Of a stretch of 64,000 nucleotides of DNA, positions 19,519 through 28,497 are shown one piece after another. Source of the DNA: Debaryomyces hansenii CBS767 (lineage: Eukaryota; Ascomycota; Pichiomycetes; Serinales; Debaryomycetaceae); assembly GCF_000006445.2 (NCBI RefSeq), contig NC_006044.2, forward strand, positions 806,001-870,000, in the 5' to 3' direction. Made by a program: the position numbers and the translations under genes. The notes beneath the pieces were generated by a model that saw only the letters and a program-made list of their open reading frames with translations, did not search any database and was not told the DNA's origin. Every line of letters starts with the position of its first letter. Position 1 is the stretch's first letter.

Positions 19519-20571
19519 ATGATGTCTACAGGATTTTCATGGGGTACCCAGGCGTTATCTGAAAGCACTGAGGTTAATAGCGGTTTAGGTGACTTGCCTA
19601 CAAGTATTCCAAGGTACACACCTAACCTCAAACCTGTGAATAATAACCATCATAGCAACGGGAAAAAGCGAAGATATTCTGAGGACCAGGAGTCTAAAGT
19701 GGTCAAGCCAACAGGGAATAGGAAACACTATACCACCCCCAGCACATATTATAAGAGTAAGAAATCTAGAACGCCAAAAATTATGGGTCAAAAGTTACCT
19801 ATCAACAGACTTGTTGAAGCGTTAGACCATACATCATTACAGAGGCTTCTTGAGAGCTTAATACACGAGCATCCAGAAATATCCAATACTATTGATAAGA
19901 TTTCGCCAAAGCCAACTTTGACGGATTCTATTGAACTCATCAAACAAAAATTCAACAGCATCATGCATCATTTGCCCTACAAATGTGACACCGAGTCAGA
20001 CTATTCATACCTTCGTATAAAGACCCATTTGAACGAATTCTTGAACTGTCTTTCGGATTTTATATTAAACTTTTTACCCCCGATCGAAACAAACGTGTTC
20101 AACTCACTTAAATTTCTAGATGAAGTGACCGACTTGATACACACTTTGCCAAACTTTTCCAATAGTGAATTTCAGTACACCAAGCTGATGGCCTATGAAC
20201 AGATTTCAAACACCTGGTTGATCGTATTAAATCACAAAATGCGCCCAGATGATGGCACAAACAATAATAATACATCCAATACCAACGAAGCTTTATCATC
20301 ATCATCATCCCCTTCACCAGTTGCCCAGTGCAACATGGAGAACTCGGCACAGTTAATTAAAATAATTGACGAGTTAAACTTGCAACAAAAATTAGCTAAA
20401 CATGATAACATGTCCATCGGAAAATTCAAGTTAGTCGTCGAATTTGTTAATTCAGAGATTGAAAATTACGAGAACTTCAACCACACAGTAACTAACAATG
20501 GTGGCATCTTAAATGATTTGATAACCGTTGATTATTCCAACTTTTCGATTGCCGCGAGAACATCGCATTAA
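19519..20571 (+). CDS. STS1: Nuclear proteasome tethering factor Sts1/Cut8
   Basis: 350 residues. The N-terminus carries a basic nuclear-localisation-like cluster (GKKRRYSEDQESK) and a Lys-rich stretch. The family core starts at MGQKLPINRLVEALDHTSLQRLLESLIHEHPEI and runs through PYKCDTESDYSYLRIKTHLNEFLNCLSDFIL to LMAYEQISNTWLIVLN, the pattern of Cut8/Sts1, which binds the 26S proteasome and holds it at the nucleus. A Ser/Asn-rich insert (about 245-270) precedes the last helices. It starts with two consecutive ATG codons. An orphan gene on the same strand follows after 89 bp. Confidence 0.88.
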   Translation: MMSTGFSWGTQALSESTEVNSGLGDLPTSIPRYTPNLKPVNNNHHSNGKKRRYSEDQESKVVKPTGNRKHYTTPSTYYKSKKSRTPKIMGQKLPINRLVEALDHTSLQRLLESLIHEHPEISNTIDKISPKPTLTDSIELIKQKFNSIMHHLPYKCDTESDYSYLRIKTHLNEFLNCLSDFILNFLPPIETNVFNSLKFLDEVTDLIHTLPNFSNSEFQYTKLMAYEQISNTWLIVLNHKMRPDDGTNNNNTSNTNEALSSSSSPSPVAQCNMENSAQLIKIIDELNLQQKLAKHDNMSIGKFKLVVEFVNSEIENYENFNHTVTNNGGILNDLITVDYSNFSIAARTSH

Positions 20572-20660
20572 TATAGTATATATTTGAATTATATAGTTTA
20601 TATATCGCAGCATTAATAAAATTAGATTTTGCAACTTTTATTTGTGGTGTATACTTTATT

Positions 20661-21497
20661 ATGACAGCTTTGACTAATATAAAGTTCATTACATCTATCA
20701 TTCATTGGATCTCAGACTTCCCTAATAGCCCAATATCAGCTAGTTGCATTCCAGTAGACGTAGCAAGTCCAACTGTTATTTATAAAACGCTAAAGCTTTT
20801 ATTGAATGAGAACGACTTTCAACCACAATTAGAACTCCATGAAATACCTGAAGTGGATATTAATCAGGATGGGTCTGGAAGCATTATAAGCGTACCTGTA
20901 AACGTAAATGAAATGATTCAGGAAATAGAGAGGGTATTGGAAAGACATTTTTATAATAATAATGGGAAGCTAAAGAAAATTAGAGGGATAAGACAGATCT
21001 ATAAAGCGATAAATTTCTACAAATTAGTAGTATTTCAGGATATTAATTCGATTAGCAAATTCTGTGAATTAATACTTAGGATCGGAACCTATTCGTCAAA
21101 ATTATCAACTTTTGGTTTAACATCGATAGAATTTCTATGTGATCAGGACAAAGAATCAATTGATGAGTATTTTTATGGAAAGGATTTTAAAGAAATCGAA
21201 ATTATCAATAATACAGATATGGAATTAGAAGATATCACAAATGGACGGTGCATATCAATGCAGAATGAAGAGGAAGAAAATAAATATACTCAATATTGCA
21301 ATTCAAGAGTGGATGAAATGAGTAACACTAGGACAATTGATAATTATAGAGAAACAATCCGAACAACTGGGGATAAATATGATGACTTGATCGAAAACAA
21401 AAGTGATATTTCTCGGAGAGATATAGAAGTTGTAGATTCGATCATATGGGAGAACGAACAATTTCAAAAATTAATATATAGTTTATTAAATGTATGA
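20661..21497 (+). CDS. Orphan protein, 278 residues
   Basis: Not recognised. The N-terminal half is rich in hydrophobic helices (KFITSIIHWISDFPNSPIS, TVIYKTLKLLLNEN, IRQIYKAINFYKLVVFQDINSISKFCELILRIGTYS) and could be a small helical domain of the kind seen at the head of coiled-coil adaptors. The C-terminal half is acidic and probably disordered. No signal peptide or clear membrane span. Its stop codon touches the stop codon of the convergent UTP7 gene with no base between them, so the two transcripts must overlap. Clear ATG start and length support a real gene. Confidence 0.65.
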   Translation: MTALTNIKFITSIIHWISDFPNSPISASCIPVDVASPTVIYKTLKLLLNENDFQPQLELHEIPEVDINQDGSGSIISVPVNVNEMIQEIERVLERHFYNNNGKLKKIRGIRQIYKAINFYKLVVFQDINSISKFCELILRIGTYSSKLSTFGLTSIEFLCDQDKESIDEYFYGKDFKEIEIINNTDMELEDITNGRCISMQNEEEENKYTQYCNSRVDEMSNTRTIDNYRETIRTTGDKYDDLIENKSDISRRDIEVVDSIIWENEQFQKLIYSLLNV

Positions 21498-23084
21498 TTA
21501 TTTAAATCTAGATAATGCAGGTCCCAATAAATCCTTTTCTTCAGGGATACCTTTGAATTCCCTATGTCTCCTTTGTCTCGCTTCTTTTTCCATCTTCAAA
21601 TTCTTTTCAATACGTAATTTTCTTTGATCTATAACGTTTTGCTTCTTCTTTCTAAGATGGCTTCTTAATGCTGAGTTTTTACCTTTGACTTCTGGTCTTA
21701 CTGCCATCTTTTCTTGTTTATCTTGGTTTTCTTGAGATACCACCTCATTTATTTCTTGTGGTTTTAATCTCACGCTGCTAGATCTTTTATCTACTGTACC
21801 AATGACATTAGGGTCAAGCGATATGGTATCTGGGGATAACTTATTGATTAATGATCTGACTTCTTGTTGTTGTCTTTGTTTAGCTGTTTCGTATGGATTC
21901 AATTCTAATGCATCATAATTGGCTTCACCAGAACCTGGTATTATCAATGATGACATTCCCTTTTCATGTCCGGCACCTAAAATATCTTCAAAGGGTACGA
22001 ACTTAATCTTTTCGATTTTACTGCTTGGTACCAAGTGGTTCATATATGGACTGTTCTGTTTAGACTTAAAAACATCTTTCCATACAGTAACATGGGGACC
22101 CCATGATACCGATAATAAACCGGTATCTGATATATCTAATGATGATGCAGGAGTTGGTGTATAATAGCTGTCTATCTCTTTGAATTTACGTAAATCCCAT
22201 ATCTTTAATGTTTTATCGGCACCACTGACAGCCATATACTTACCTTCTCTGTCAATTGCTACATCTCTGACAGGACCTCTGGACGATTGAATTTTAGCCA
22301 AAGGTGTCGACATGTTAGGAGACCATAAAGAAACAGTACCATTACCATGTCCAAGGTGCATTACAGCATTCCATGGATTTTGCTTCATAGCTTGTGTAGG
22401 CCCGAGTTTTGTTCTTATTTCACTAACTAATTGTCCTGTGGAAACATCGTGATACTTCAAAAATCCTGTATTACCAGCACTCGCCAATAAAAAGTGGTAC
22501 GGCAAAAAGTCCAATAAGGTAGCCTCCACATGTTGCTTTAATCTATGCAATTCCGTTCCTAACTTATCGTAGATAAATGTGTACTTTTTCTGGGCCACAG
22601 CAAAGTATTGATCATTGTGCAAATACTTCACACTGTTCACAGTCTCATTCAAGTGTAACTCGCAGTCCAATTTTCCAGTCCTCCAGTCAATCGATGCTAC
22701 ATGTCCTTTTCTCCCCCCAATAAGCAATTCTCTCCCATTTCTACTATAATCGAGTGTATACGGGCCAAATTCTGGCAAGCTGAGGTCGAATTTTTTGTTC
22801 GCTGCTCCCACGTCTACGGCCTCAACGATGTCATCCTGCTTAAATTTGTACGTTCTTTCCATAGGTTCTTCTGCTTCCAAAAACCCCGCCTCTTCTTGCA
22901 ATAACATATCCGTTCCTGCTGCAGACATAACGGCCTCCTTATACTGTCTATCCACTTTTTTCAAACCGGCATTCAACTTCTTATCTTTAGTATATTTTGC
23001 CTTTCTTTGTTGTTTCGATCCACCTCGCTCGAATTTTTCGGTATTGGACCTATCATAAGATCCCATCTTCCCTGTGAGTGCCAT
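21498..23084 (-). CDS. UTP7: SSU processome WD40 protein Utp7
   Basis: 528 residues. A basic N-terminus (SNTEKFERGGSKQQRKAKYTKDKKLNAGLKKVDRQYKEA) precedes a WD40 propeller (LDYSRNGRELLIGGRKGHVASIDWRTGKL, FLKYHDVSTGQLVSEIRTKLGP, NAVMHLGHGNGTVSLWSPN, MAVSGADKTLKIWDLRKF) and a Lys/Arg-rich C-terminus (RSHLRKKKQNVIDQRKLRIEKNLK). Utp7 is needed for 18S rRNA processing in the nucleolus. A nearby second Met (MGSYDRSN) is an alternative start. It is divergent from the DHODH gene across 253 bp. Confidence 0.93.
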   Translation of the reverse strand: MALTGKMGSYDRSNTEKFERGGSKQQRKAKYTKDKKLNAGLKKVDRQYKEAVMSAAGTDMLLQEEAGFLEAEEPMERTYKFKQDDIVEAVDVGAANKKFDLSLPEFGPYTLDYSRNGRELLIGGRKGHVASIDWRTGKLDCELHLNETVNSVKYLHNDQYFAVAQKKYTFIYDKLGTELHRLKQHVEATLLDFLPYHFLLASAGNTGFLKYHDVSTGQLVSEIRTKLGPTQAMKQNPWNAVMHLGHGNGTVSLWSPNMSTPLAKIQSSRGPVRDVAIDREGKYMAVSGADKTLKIWDLRKFKEIDSYYTPTPASSLDISDTGLLSVSWGPHVTVWKDVFKSKQNSPYMNHLVPSSKIEKIKFVPFEDILGAGHEKGMSSLIIPGSGEANYDALELNPYETAKQRQQQEVRSLINKLSPDTISLDPNVIGTVDKRSSSVRLKPQEINEVVSQENQDKQEKMAVRPEVKGKNSALRSHLRKKKQNVIDQRKLRIEKNLKMEKEARQRRHREFKGIPEEKDLLGPALSRFK

Positions 23085-23337
23085 GATAACTATATTATGA
23101 CTCTTTAATCTTCACTATTGTATAGTATTTCACTATGGAAATCATCATAAATTTTTTTTTAGTCCATCTCACTGCTCATTTTTGGTCTGCATACAACTCT
23201 TAGCTTGCATCATGGAAATTATCACCAAACTATCCCCAACTAAAGTAAAGTAGTGGCACCAATTAAGGGTTTGCGTGTTTCAAAGTAGACAGAAAAGACA
23301 TTTGATAGCAGAATAATCTGAAGTGTTGCACATCAAA

Positions 23338-24681
23338 ATGAAATCGTTTGTTCGTTTTAACCAATTTAAGAGATTTTCTCATCGTTCAGCAAGTGGATTT
23401 ACGTCCAATTTAAGATCGACGAGACCAGTCTTACAATCTAGCTTTTTGCCAAGATCAATCTTATTTACTGCAGGAGTGTTTGGTGCTACAATTGGAGGGT
23501 TTTATTTATTTGATGCCAGGTCAGCAATCCATGAGTATGTTTTCTGTCCGCTAATCAGACAATTCACTAGTGCGGAACAGGGTCATAAGTTTGGTATTTT
23601 TTTGATGAAGTATGGATTGGTGCCTAAGTTGTTGGACGAGCATCTCAATGATACGTCGGATGTGTTGGGAGTTGATGTGTTTGGCACCAGATTGAGATCA
23701 CCTATCGGATTAGCTGCGGGATTGGATAAGGATGGTGAAGCCATCGATGCGTTGTTTGACGTTGGGTTTTCGTACGTTGAAATCGGGTCCATTACCCCCG
23801 AACCACAGCCTGGTAACCCTACTCCTAGGTTTTTCAGATTACCTAGAGACGATGCCGTTATCAACAGATACGGGTTCAATTCTACTGGTCATTTCAACGT
23901 CGTTGCATCGTTAAAGGTGAGATTCGCGAAGTTGCTTGAAAGCTTTAGGATCAACCACAATTCTGACCAGAATCCCACTTCCAATTCATTCAGAGACGGC
24001 AAATTATTGGGTGTTAACTTAGGAAAGAATAAATTCGGAGACGAAGTCACCGATTACGTGAAGGGTGTCAGCAGATTGGGTCCGTATGCGGATGTATTGA
24101 TTGTCAATGTTTCATCTCCAAATACTCCCGGCTTGAGGGACTTGCAAAGCGAGCTGAAATTGACTAACTTGTTGGCTACCGTGGTCAAGGAAAGAAACAC
24201 CCTAGGCGTCAATCTCTTGAACAAGAAGCCGCCAGTCTTGGTCAAAGTTGCTCCCGACTTAACCGAGCCAGAAATCGAATCAATTGCCAACTCTGCAAAG
24301 GCTGCGAAGGTTGACGGGATAATCATCTCCAACACCACAATTCAAAGGCCCACCGAGAATTTACTCACCACCAACACAAATTTGATCAACCAAACTGGTG
24401 GATTATCCGGTAAGCCATTAAAGCCATTATCCTTGAAGGCCTTAAAAACCTTGAGGAAGTACACCAAGGACTCTGACTTGGTTTTAGTCGGTTGTGGAGG
24501 TATCTCTAGCGGAAAAGACGCATTAGAATTCGGTAAGGCTGGTGCCACTTTTATCGAGTTATACACGGCTTTTGCCTACAAAGGGCCTGCATTACCATCG
24601 AAGATAAGAGACGAATTGGTCGTCGAATTGAAGAAAGAAGGCAAGACATGGCAACAAATTATTGGTGAAGACGATAAATAG
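23338..24681 (+). CDS. URA9: Dihydroorotate dehydrogenase, mitochondrial class 2
   Basis: 447 residues from the ATG at 23338; the frame extends to an upstream TTG only. A basic presequence ([20 protein letters not shown]) is followed by a hydrophobic helix ([20 protein letters not shown]), the inner-membrane anchor of class 2 enzymes. The barrel carries [74 protein letters not shown] (catalytic Ser), [25 protein letters not shown] and [12 protein letters not shown]. It oxidises dihydroorotate with quinone in pyrimidine synthesis. The ubiquinone-linked form (URA9) is usual outside Saccharomyces. Confidence 0.95.
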   Translation: MKSFVRFNQFKRFSHRSASGFTSNLRSTRPVLQSSFLPRSILFTAGVFGATIGGFYLFDARSAIHEYVFCPLIRQFTSAEQGHKFGIFLMKYGLVPKLLDEHLNDTSDVLGVDVFGTRLRSPIGLAAGLDKDGEAIDALFDVGFSYVEIGSITPEPQPGNPTPRFFRLPRDDAVINRYGFNSTGHFNVVASLKVRFAKLLESFRINHNSDQNPTSNSFRDGKLLGVNLGKNKFGDEVTDYVKGVSRLGPYADVLIVNVSSPNTPGLRDLQSELKLTNLLATVVKERNTLGVNLLNKKPPVLVKVAPDLTEPEIESIANSAKAAKVDGIIISNTTIQRPTENLLTTNTNLINQTGGLSGKPLKPLSLKALKTLRKYTKDSDLVLVGCGGISSGKDALEFGKAGATFIELYTAFAYKGPALPSKIRDELVVELKKEGKTWQQIIGEDDK

Positions 24682-24694
24682 TTAAAGCAAAGTT

Positions 24695-24702
24695 TCACGT
24701 GA
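24695..24702. promoter_or_regulatory. TCACGTGA E-box between URA9 and DAM1
   Basis: A perfect 8-bp palindrome, the type bound by Cbf1-like bHLH factors, placed about 110 bp before the DAM1 start and just past the URA9 stop. The sequence is certain; occupancy is not known. Confidence 0.4.
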
Positions 24703-24813
24703 TCCAAAAAATTGAAGTTTTGATTTCGGCGAAATCAATAATGTAAACAGAAGTAAACATACTATATATACGAGATAATCAACGAGCATATATATATATA
24801 CGTTGTAAGAATA

Positions 24814-25698
24814 ATGGCTTCATCCCCAAGGCCTACGACTCCTAACTCACAAAAGAAGAGATCTGGTCGTCGTCAGCTGCACCGCTCTTCTGGAGCTTAT
24901 AATATACTCCCACAATCACCTAAGATACATTATCCAGTGGATCCAGATAATTTACCATTAGAGGCGCCAGGTAACACAGAAAAGTTTGAGCTGCTCTCAG
25001 ATGCATTAGAAGAGCTCGATGTGAATATGACAAATTTACAGCTGATCCATGAGGCAATATCGGACGGGTTTAATGAATCATTTGCTAGTTTCTTGTATGG
25101 ATTGTCTATAACGATGTGGTGCGTTGATTTTCCGGGTTGTCCATCGAGAAATCAATGGGAAAAGCTCAAGTTGGTAGAGGGCTTAGACGATAGGATACTG
25201 GAGCTCGCGGAGAAAATACGGCTGCATAGGGAGGAAAACGAGAGATTGAAGAACAGGCTCGCGTCTAATGTTGTTGAGTCTACGGAGGAGGTAGAAAACC
25301 ATAGCGATAGTCATGAGAATAGAAAACCTCAACATCTGCATAGGGTGGGTAAAGGGCCCACAAGACAAGTCGATGAGGGGGACGATACATATATGACAAA
25401 CGAGGGCTCGTTCGTGGTGAATCCTTCAGCTCCGAGTGCAACCAGAATACCCCAGCCCGTGAAAACTGCTCCTAGAAGATTCACCAAACACACACCACCA
25501 CCACCACCACCACCACCACCGGCGGATACAAGCATGCATTCAAGTTACAGGGGTCCGAATCTTAACCAACCCCCAAGATACATGCGCGGGTTGTTCGACA
25601 GTACCAATCGCCCTACTACACCCTCTAACAATAGGTCCAAAAGAGTCGCTAATCCGAATAGAATTCAAAAGGCCACTGGTAGACCTCCATTTCGATAA
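24814..25698 (+). CDS. DAM1: DASH complex subunit Dam1
   Basis: 294 residues. The N-terminus is basic and Ser/Pro-rich (SSPRPTTPNSQKKRSGRRQ). The family core is clear at residues about 60-125: TEKFELLSDALEELDVNMTNLQLIHEAISDGFNESFASFLYGLSITMWCVDFPGCPS. Dam1 is the spindle-microtubule ring subunit that couples kinetochores to plus ends and is an Ipl1 target. The C-terminal half is Lys/Arg-rich and carries a run of ten prolines (about 230-239). The Leu in NLQLIHEA is encoded by CTG and may in fact be Ser. Confidence 0.9.
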   Translation: MASSPRPTTPNSQKKRSGRRQLHRSSGAYNILPQSPKIHYPVDPDNLPLEAPGNTEKFELLSDALEELDVNMTNLQLIHEAISDGFNESFASFLYGLSITMWCVDFPGCPSRNQWEKLKLVEGLDDRILELAEKIRLHREENERLKNRLASNVVESTEEVENHSDSHENRKPQHLHRVGKGPTRQVDEGDDTYMTNEGSFVVNPSAPSATRIPQPVKTAPRRFTKHTPPPPPPPPPADTSMHSSYRGPNLNQPPRYMRGLFDSTNRPTTPSNNRSKRVANPNRIQKATGRPPFR

Positions 25699-25873
25699 TT
25701 ATTTGTGTATTATATATGTATATTAGTGAACGCAATCCTAGCAAAGCATAAATATATTGCTGAGTTAGTTTCTGTTAATATTGCAGGATATGCCTGCTGA
25801 TCCGTAATTCGTTACTATCATTATTTTCTGACGTTTAAAGCATATTGAAAGTACTTCCTTCGTCACATTCAAA

Positions 25874-26053
25874 TCAACCTTCGGTTAGTTTTAGCATAAG
25901 TTCATGTTTAACCTGCTGAACTGATTTTTGCTGCTGACTGGCAATTACCAATAAATAATCCTTATTTTCAATAGAGTTTAAAATAATTTGCCTCCTGAGT
26001 TGTTCTTCATAGCTTATGGATGTATCACTGTTGGATTCATGTGCTGAAGACAT
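25874..26053 (-). CDS. Possible small protein of 59 residues
   Basis: A clean minus-strand ORF from ATG 26053 to TGA 25874 that encodes MSSAHESNSDTSISYEEQLR and then a helical stretch RQIILNSIENKDYLLVIASQ followed by QQKSVQQVKHELMLKLTEG. The amphipathic composition looks protein-like rather than random, and it fills an otherwise empty 484-bp gap with a divergent 129-bp promoter shared with GET2. I do not recognise a family; small yeast complex subunits of this size exist. Evidence is limited to this one sequence. Confidence 0.45.
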   Translation of the reverse strand: MSSAHESNSDTSISYEEQLRRQIILNSIENKDYLLVIASQQQKSVQQVKHELMLKLTEG

Positions 26054-26182
26054 TATTGGCTATTATATATAAACCATGATTGTAATATTGGCGAATTTTG
26101 TGTGCGCATAATTTTATCACTTCAATTTTCATATTTATCACCAACATTTAAGACACCATCAAGGGTACAATTAAGCTTAAAA

Positions 26183-27094
26183 ATGTCAGAACAGCCATTG
26201 TCCCAAGACGAAAAGAGACGTCTTTTGAGAGAAAGAAGACAAGCCAAAATGGCTAGGGGTAAAGCTAGTGAAAGATTGAATAATATTCTTTCTCAAGGCT
26301 CTTCTGTAAAAGGTACCACCGATCCTGTGTCGGTCTTCGATTCCAAGCCTGAACCGACCGCTTCATCTACGAAACCAGCAGAGGTTTCCCCTGCTGTAAG
26401 TTCACATCGTGATCCTGAGGATGATCCAGACCTTATGGATATTGACAATGTTACACCTGAAATTAAGGTGGATGAGCCTAATATTGACAAAATGTTGAGC
26501 GATATATTTGGAGCAAATGTAGGGGGAAATGCAACAGATTCAAGTCAAGACGACTTCATGGCTAATATGATGAATATGATGAAGCAAGGAGAGGGAGTAG
26601 ACGGAAGCACTGGGGGAACAGCAGAGCCCCAGGAACCTGGTTACCAAAGCCAATTGAATGCCTACAATATATATCAACAAAGGTTATGGAAGTTCAGGTT
26701 TTCGATTATTAGATTCGCTGCTGTTTTGACTAATTTCTTTTACCATTACTTAACGATACAAGACTATTCGTTCACGTCATCACCTCACTTCTATGTTAGA
26801 GCATTGGCTCCACATCCAGCAGTGAATAGTTTCATCACTTGGTTTCTGACATGCGAGGTCGCTATATTGGCTTCGTTCTACTTAATTACGTCTAAAAATA
26901 ACATATATGCTAACGCTAGTGATGGGAACTTGCTTCTTAAGGGTATTTCCATGGGAGCAATGGTGCTTCCTCAATTACGTGCTTACCAACCATTGGTTAT
27001 TCGCCTTGCACATTATTGGGAGGTATTTAGTATGTTATTAGGCGATATATTTCTCGTCGTGGTGTTATTTGGATTGGTAAGTATTTACAATTAA
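26183..27094 (+). CDS. GET2: GET complex receptor subunit Get2
   Basis: 303 residues from MSEQPLSQDEKRRLLRERRQAKMARGKASERL at 26183; the longer frame starts at a GTG and is not used. The N-terminal basic motif (RRLLRERRQAK) is the Get3-docking signature. An acidic linker holds the DPDLMDID and NIDKMLSDIF motifs. The C-terminal third has three hydrophobic spans (FSIIRFAAVLTNFFYHYL, FITWFLTCEVAILASFYLI, VFSMLLGDIFLVVVLFGLV). With Get1 it forms the ER receptor that inserts tail-anchored proteins delivered by Get3. Confidence 0.9.
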   Translation: MSEQPLSQDEKRRLLRERRQAKMARGKASERLNNILSQGSSVKGTTDPVSVFDSKPEPTASSTKPAEVSPAVSSHRDPEDDPDLMDIDNVTPEIKVDEPNIDKMLSDIFGANVGGNATDSSQDDFMANMMNMMKQGEGVDGSTGGTAEPQEPGYQSQLNAYNIYQQRLWKFRFSIIRFAAVLTNFFYHYLTIQDYSFTSSPHFYVRALAPHPAVNSFITWFLTCEVAILASFYLITSKNNIYANASDGNLLLKGISMGAMVLPQLRAYQPLVIRLAHYWEVFSMLLGDIFLVVVLFGLVSIYN

Positions 27095-27184
27095 ATTTGA
27101 TTCATAAGGTATCATGCTATACATAGATCATATTGTCATGATAATTAAATATATACATTATTGAATATTAATCTTCTACTAATA

Positions 27185-28348
27185 TTACCACTTTTTCTTC
27201 ATGTCCCTTCTCTTTGCTTCTATAACCTTTTCGGCACTCAGGTACTTTCTTTTCTTGACAAAGTTATAAATTAATAAACCTGCACTCACAAAAGAAAGGG
27301 AGAACCAAGTCACCATATATTGCATATGATTATTAGAAAATTTAACCTTTGGATAAGCAGCAATAGGAACCCCTTGATCTATGAATTCAAATTCTTGATA
27401 TTCCAAAGTTGAGTCTTCGCCCGCCTTAGAAGAGATATATAATACATCACTATCATCTGCCTCATTTATCTTTTTAGAAAATCCAAGCCATTTCTTCCAA
27501 GATGAAGTATTCGTTTCCTTTTCCTGGGCCTTTCTCCATTCCACGTTATCCTTTAAACTATAGATCATTTGGCAGTAAACTGGTAGAGAATGTGACTGTT
27601 CTGCCATTACCTCAACATCAGGAACATAGAATAACCTTGATCCCATATCATGATCAAATTGTAAGTTTGACTTCTTTGGCATAACTCTAAATAAGGCTTC
27701 AATTTCAATTTCACCTTGTGGATATGCTAAGTGACTTAAATAACCTCCTTTCCTATTTTCAGGGACGACTTTATCCTTATGAATCCAACCTCTTTCTATC
27801 AATATTGGTGCACCTCCATTGCTTCTTACAAAAGGACAAACTACAAGATATCCAGTAATACCGTTCTTAATTCTAGGTCCTAAGAACATCTCTTGGGAGT
27901 AATCAAAATGTCCTTTAGTCTTAAATCTCCTGTATTCAAATTCGTCAATAATGGCAGGATCAAGGTTTGGAGGAATTTCTTCCAATGGTGGCTGGGCCAA
28001 TGAATTTTCACTTTTTGAAATTAATGCTACCTTCCATTTCAACCTCTTCACTTGCCAACATCCCAAGAAAAAACTAATAACAGGCATTGCAATCATTAAT
28101 CCCAAAAAAAATTTACGTAATATTGGAGATTCTGCCTGTTTTTGGGCGGCTGCAAGATTTGTTTTCGAAGATGTAAGTGGATTCCAATCGATGGTGGGGG
28201 TTTTAACCGTTCTCTTGGTGATTATGGAGGAGGGCTTTATTGTAGTTCTATTAGTAGTTCTTGTAAATAATAGAGATAAGTATCTCCTTTCACAGAGTCT
28301 TAAACCGACACCGGTGGCCCCTCGAGGACGTGTAAGTACTTCAAGCAT
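27185..28348 (-). CDS. SHY1: SURF1-family cytochrome c oxidase assembly protein
   Basis: 387 residues: a basic mitochondrial presequence (RPRGATGVGLRLCERRYLSLLFTR...), first transmembrane helix about 86-108 (GLMIAMPVISFFLGCWQVKRLKWK), the intermembrane-space domain with EFEYRRFKTKGHFDYSQEMFLGPR, YLVVCPFVRSNGGAPILIERGWIHKD, and a second transmembrane helix near the end (MVTWFSLSFVSAGLLIYNFV). The two-helix layout and the RGWI-type motif are those of Shy1/Surf1. It assists haem insertion and Cox1 maturation in complex IV. A CACGTG E-box lies about 75 bp upstream. Confidence 0.93.
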   Translation of the reverse strand: MLEVLTRPRGATGVGLRLCERRYLSLLFTRTTNRTTIKPSSIITKRTVKTPTIDWNPLTSSKTNLAAAQKQAESPILRKFFLGLMIAMPVISFFLGCWQVKRLKWKVALISKSENSLAQPPLEEIPPNLDPAIIDEFEYRRFKTKGHFDYSQEMFLGPRIKNGITGYLVVCPFVRSNGGAPILIERGWIHKDKVVPENRKGGYLSHLAYPQGEIEIEALFRVMPKKSNLQFDHDMGSRLFYVPDVEVMAEQSHSLPVYCQMIYSLKDNVEWRKAQEKETNTSSWKKWLGFSKKINEADDSDVLYISSKAGEDSTLEYQEFEFIDQGVPIAAYPKVKFSNNHMQYMVTWFSLSFVSAGLLIYNFVKKRKYLSAEKVIEAKRRDMKKKW

Positions 28349-28421
28349 GGTGAATTCTGAAGACTATACATAGTATTAGACGTCCTAGTCTGTTGGTAAA
28401 TTATATTCGAAAGAAAAGACG

Positions 28422-28427
28422 CACGTG
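28422..28427. promoter_or_regulatory. CACGTG E-box upstream of SHY1
   Basis: A Cbf1-type core site between the SHY1 start and the end of the minus-strand cell-wall gene. Cbf1 sites are known near respiratory genes in yeasts, so a role at SHY1 is plausible but inferred. Confidence 0.35.
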
Positions 28428-28497
28428 ACAAAATTAAAATTATAGTATTATATGTAAAGAAGAAACTAGTATACTTATAACAACGATGCTGAGCCCG

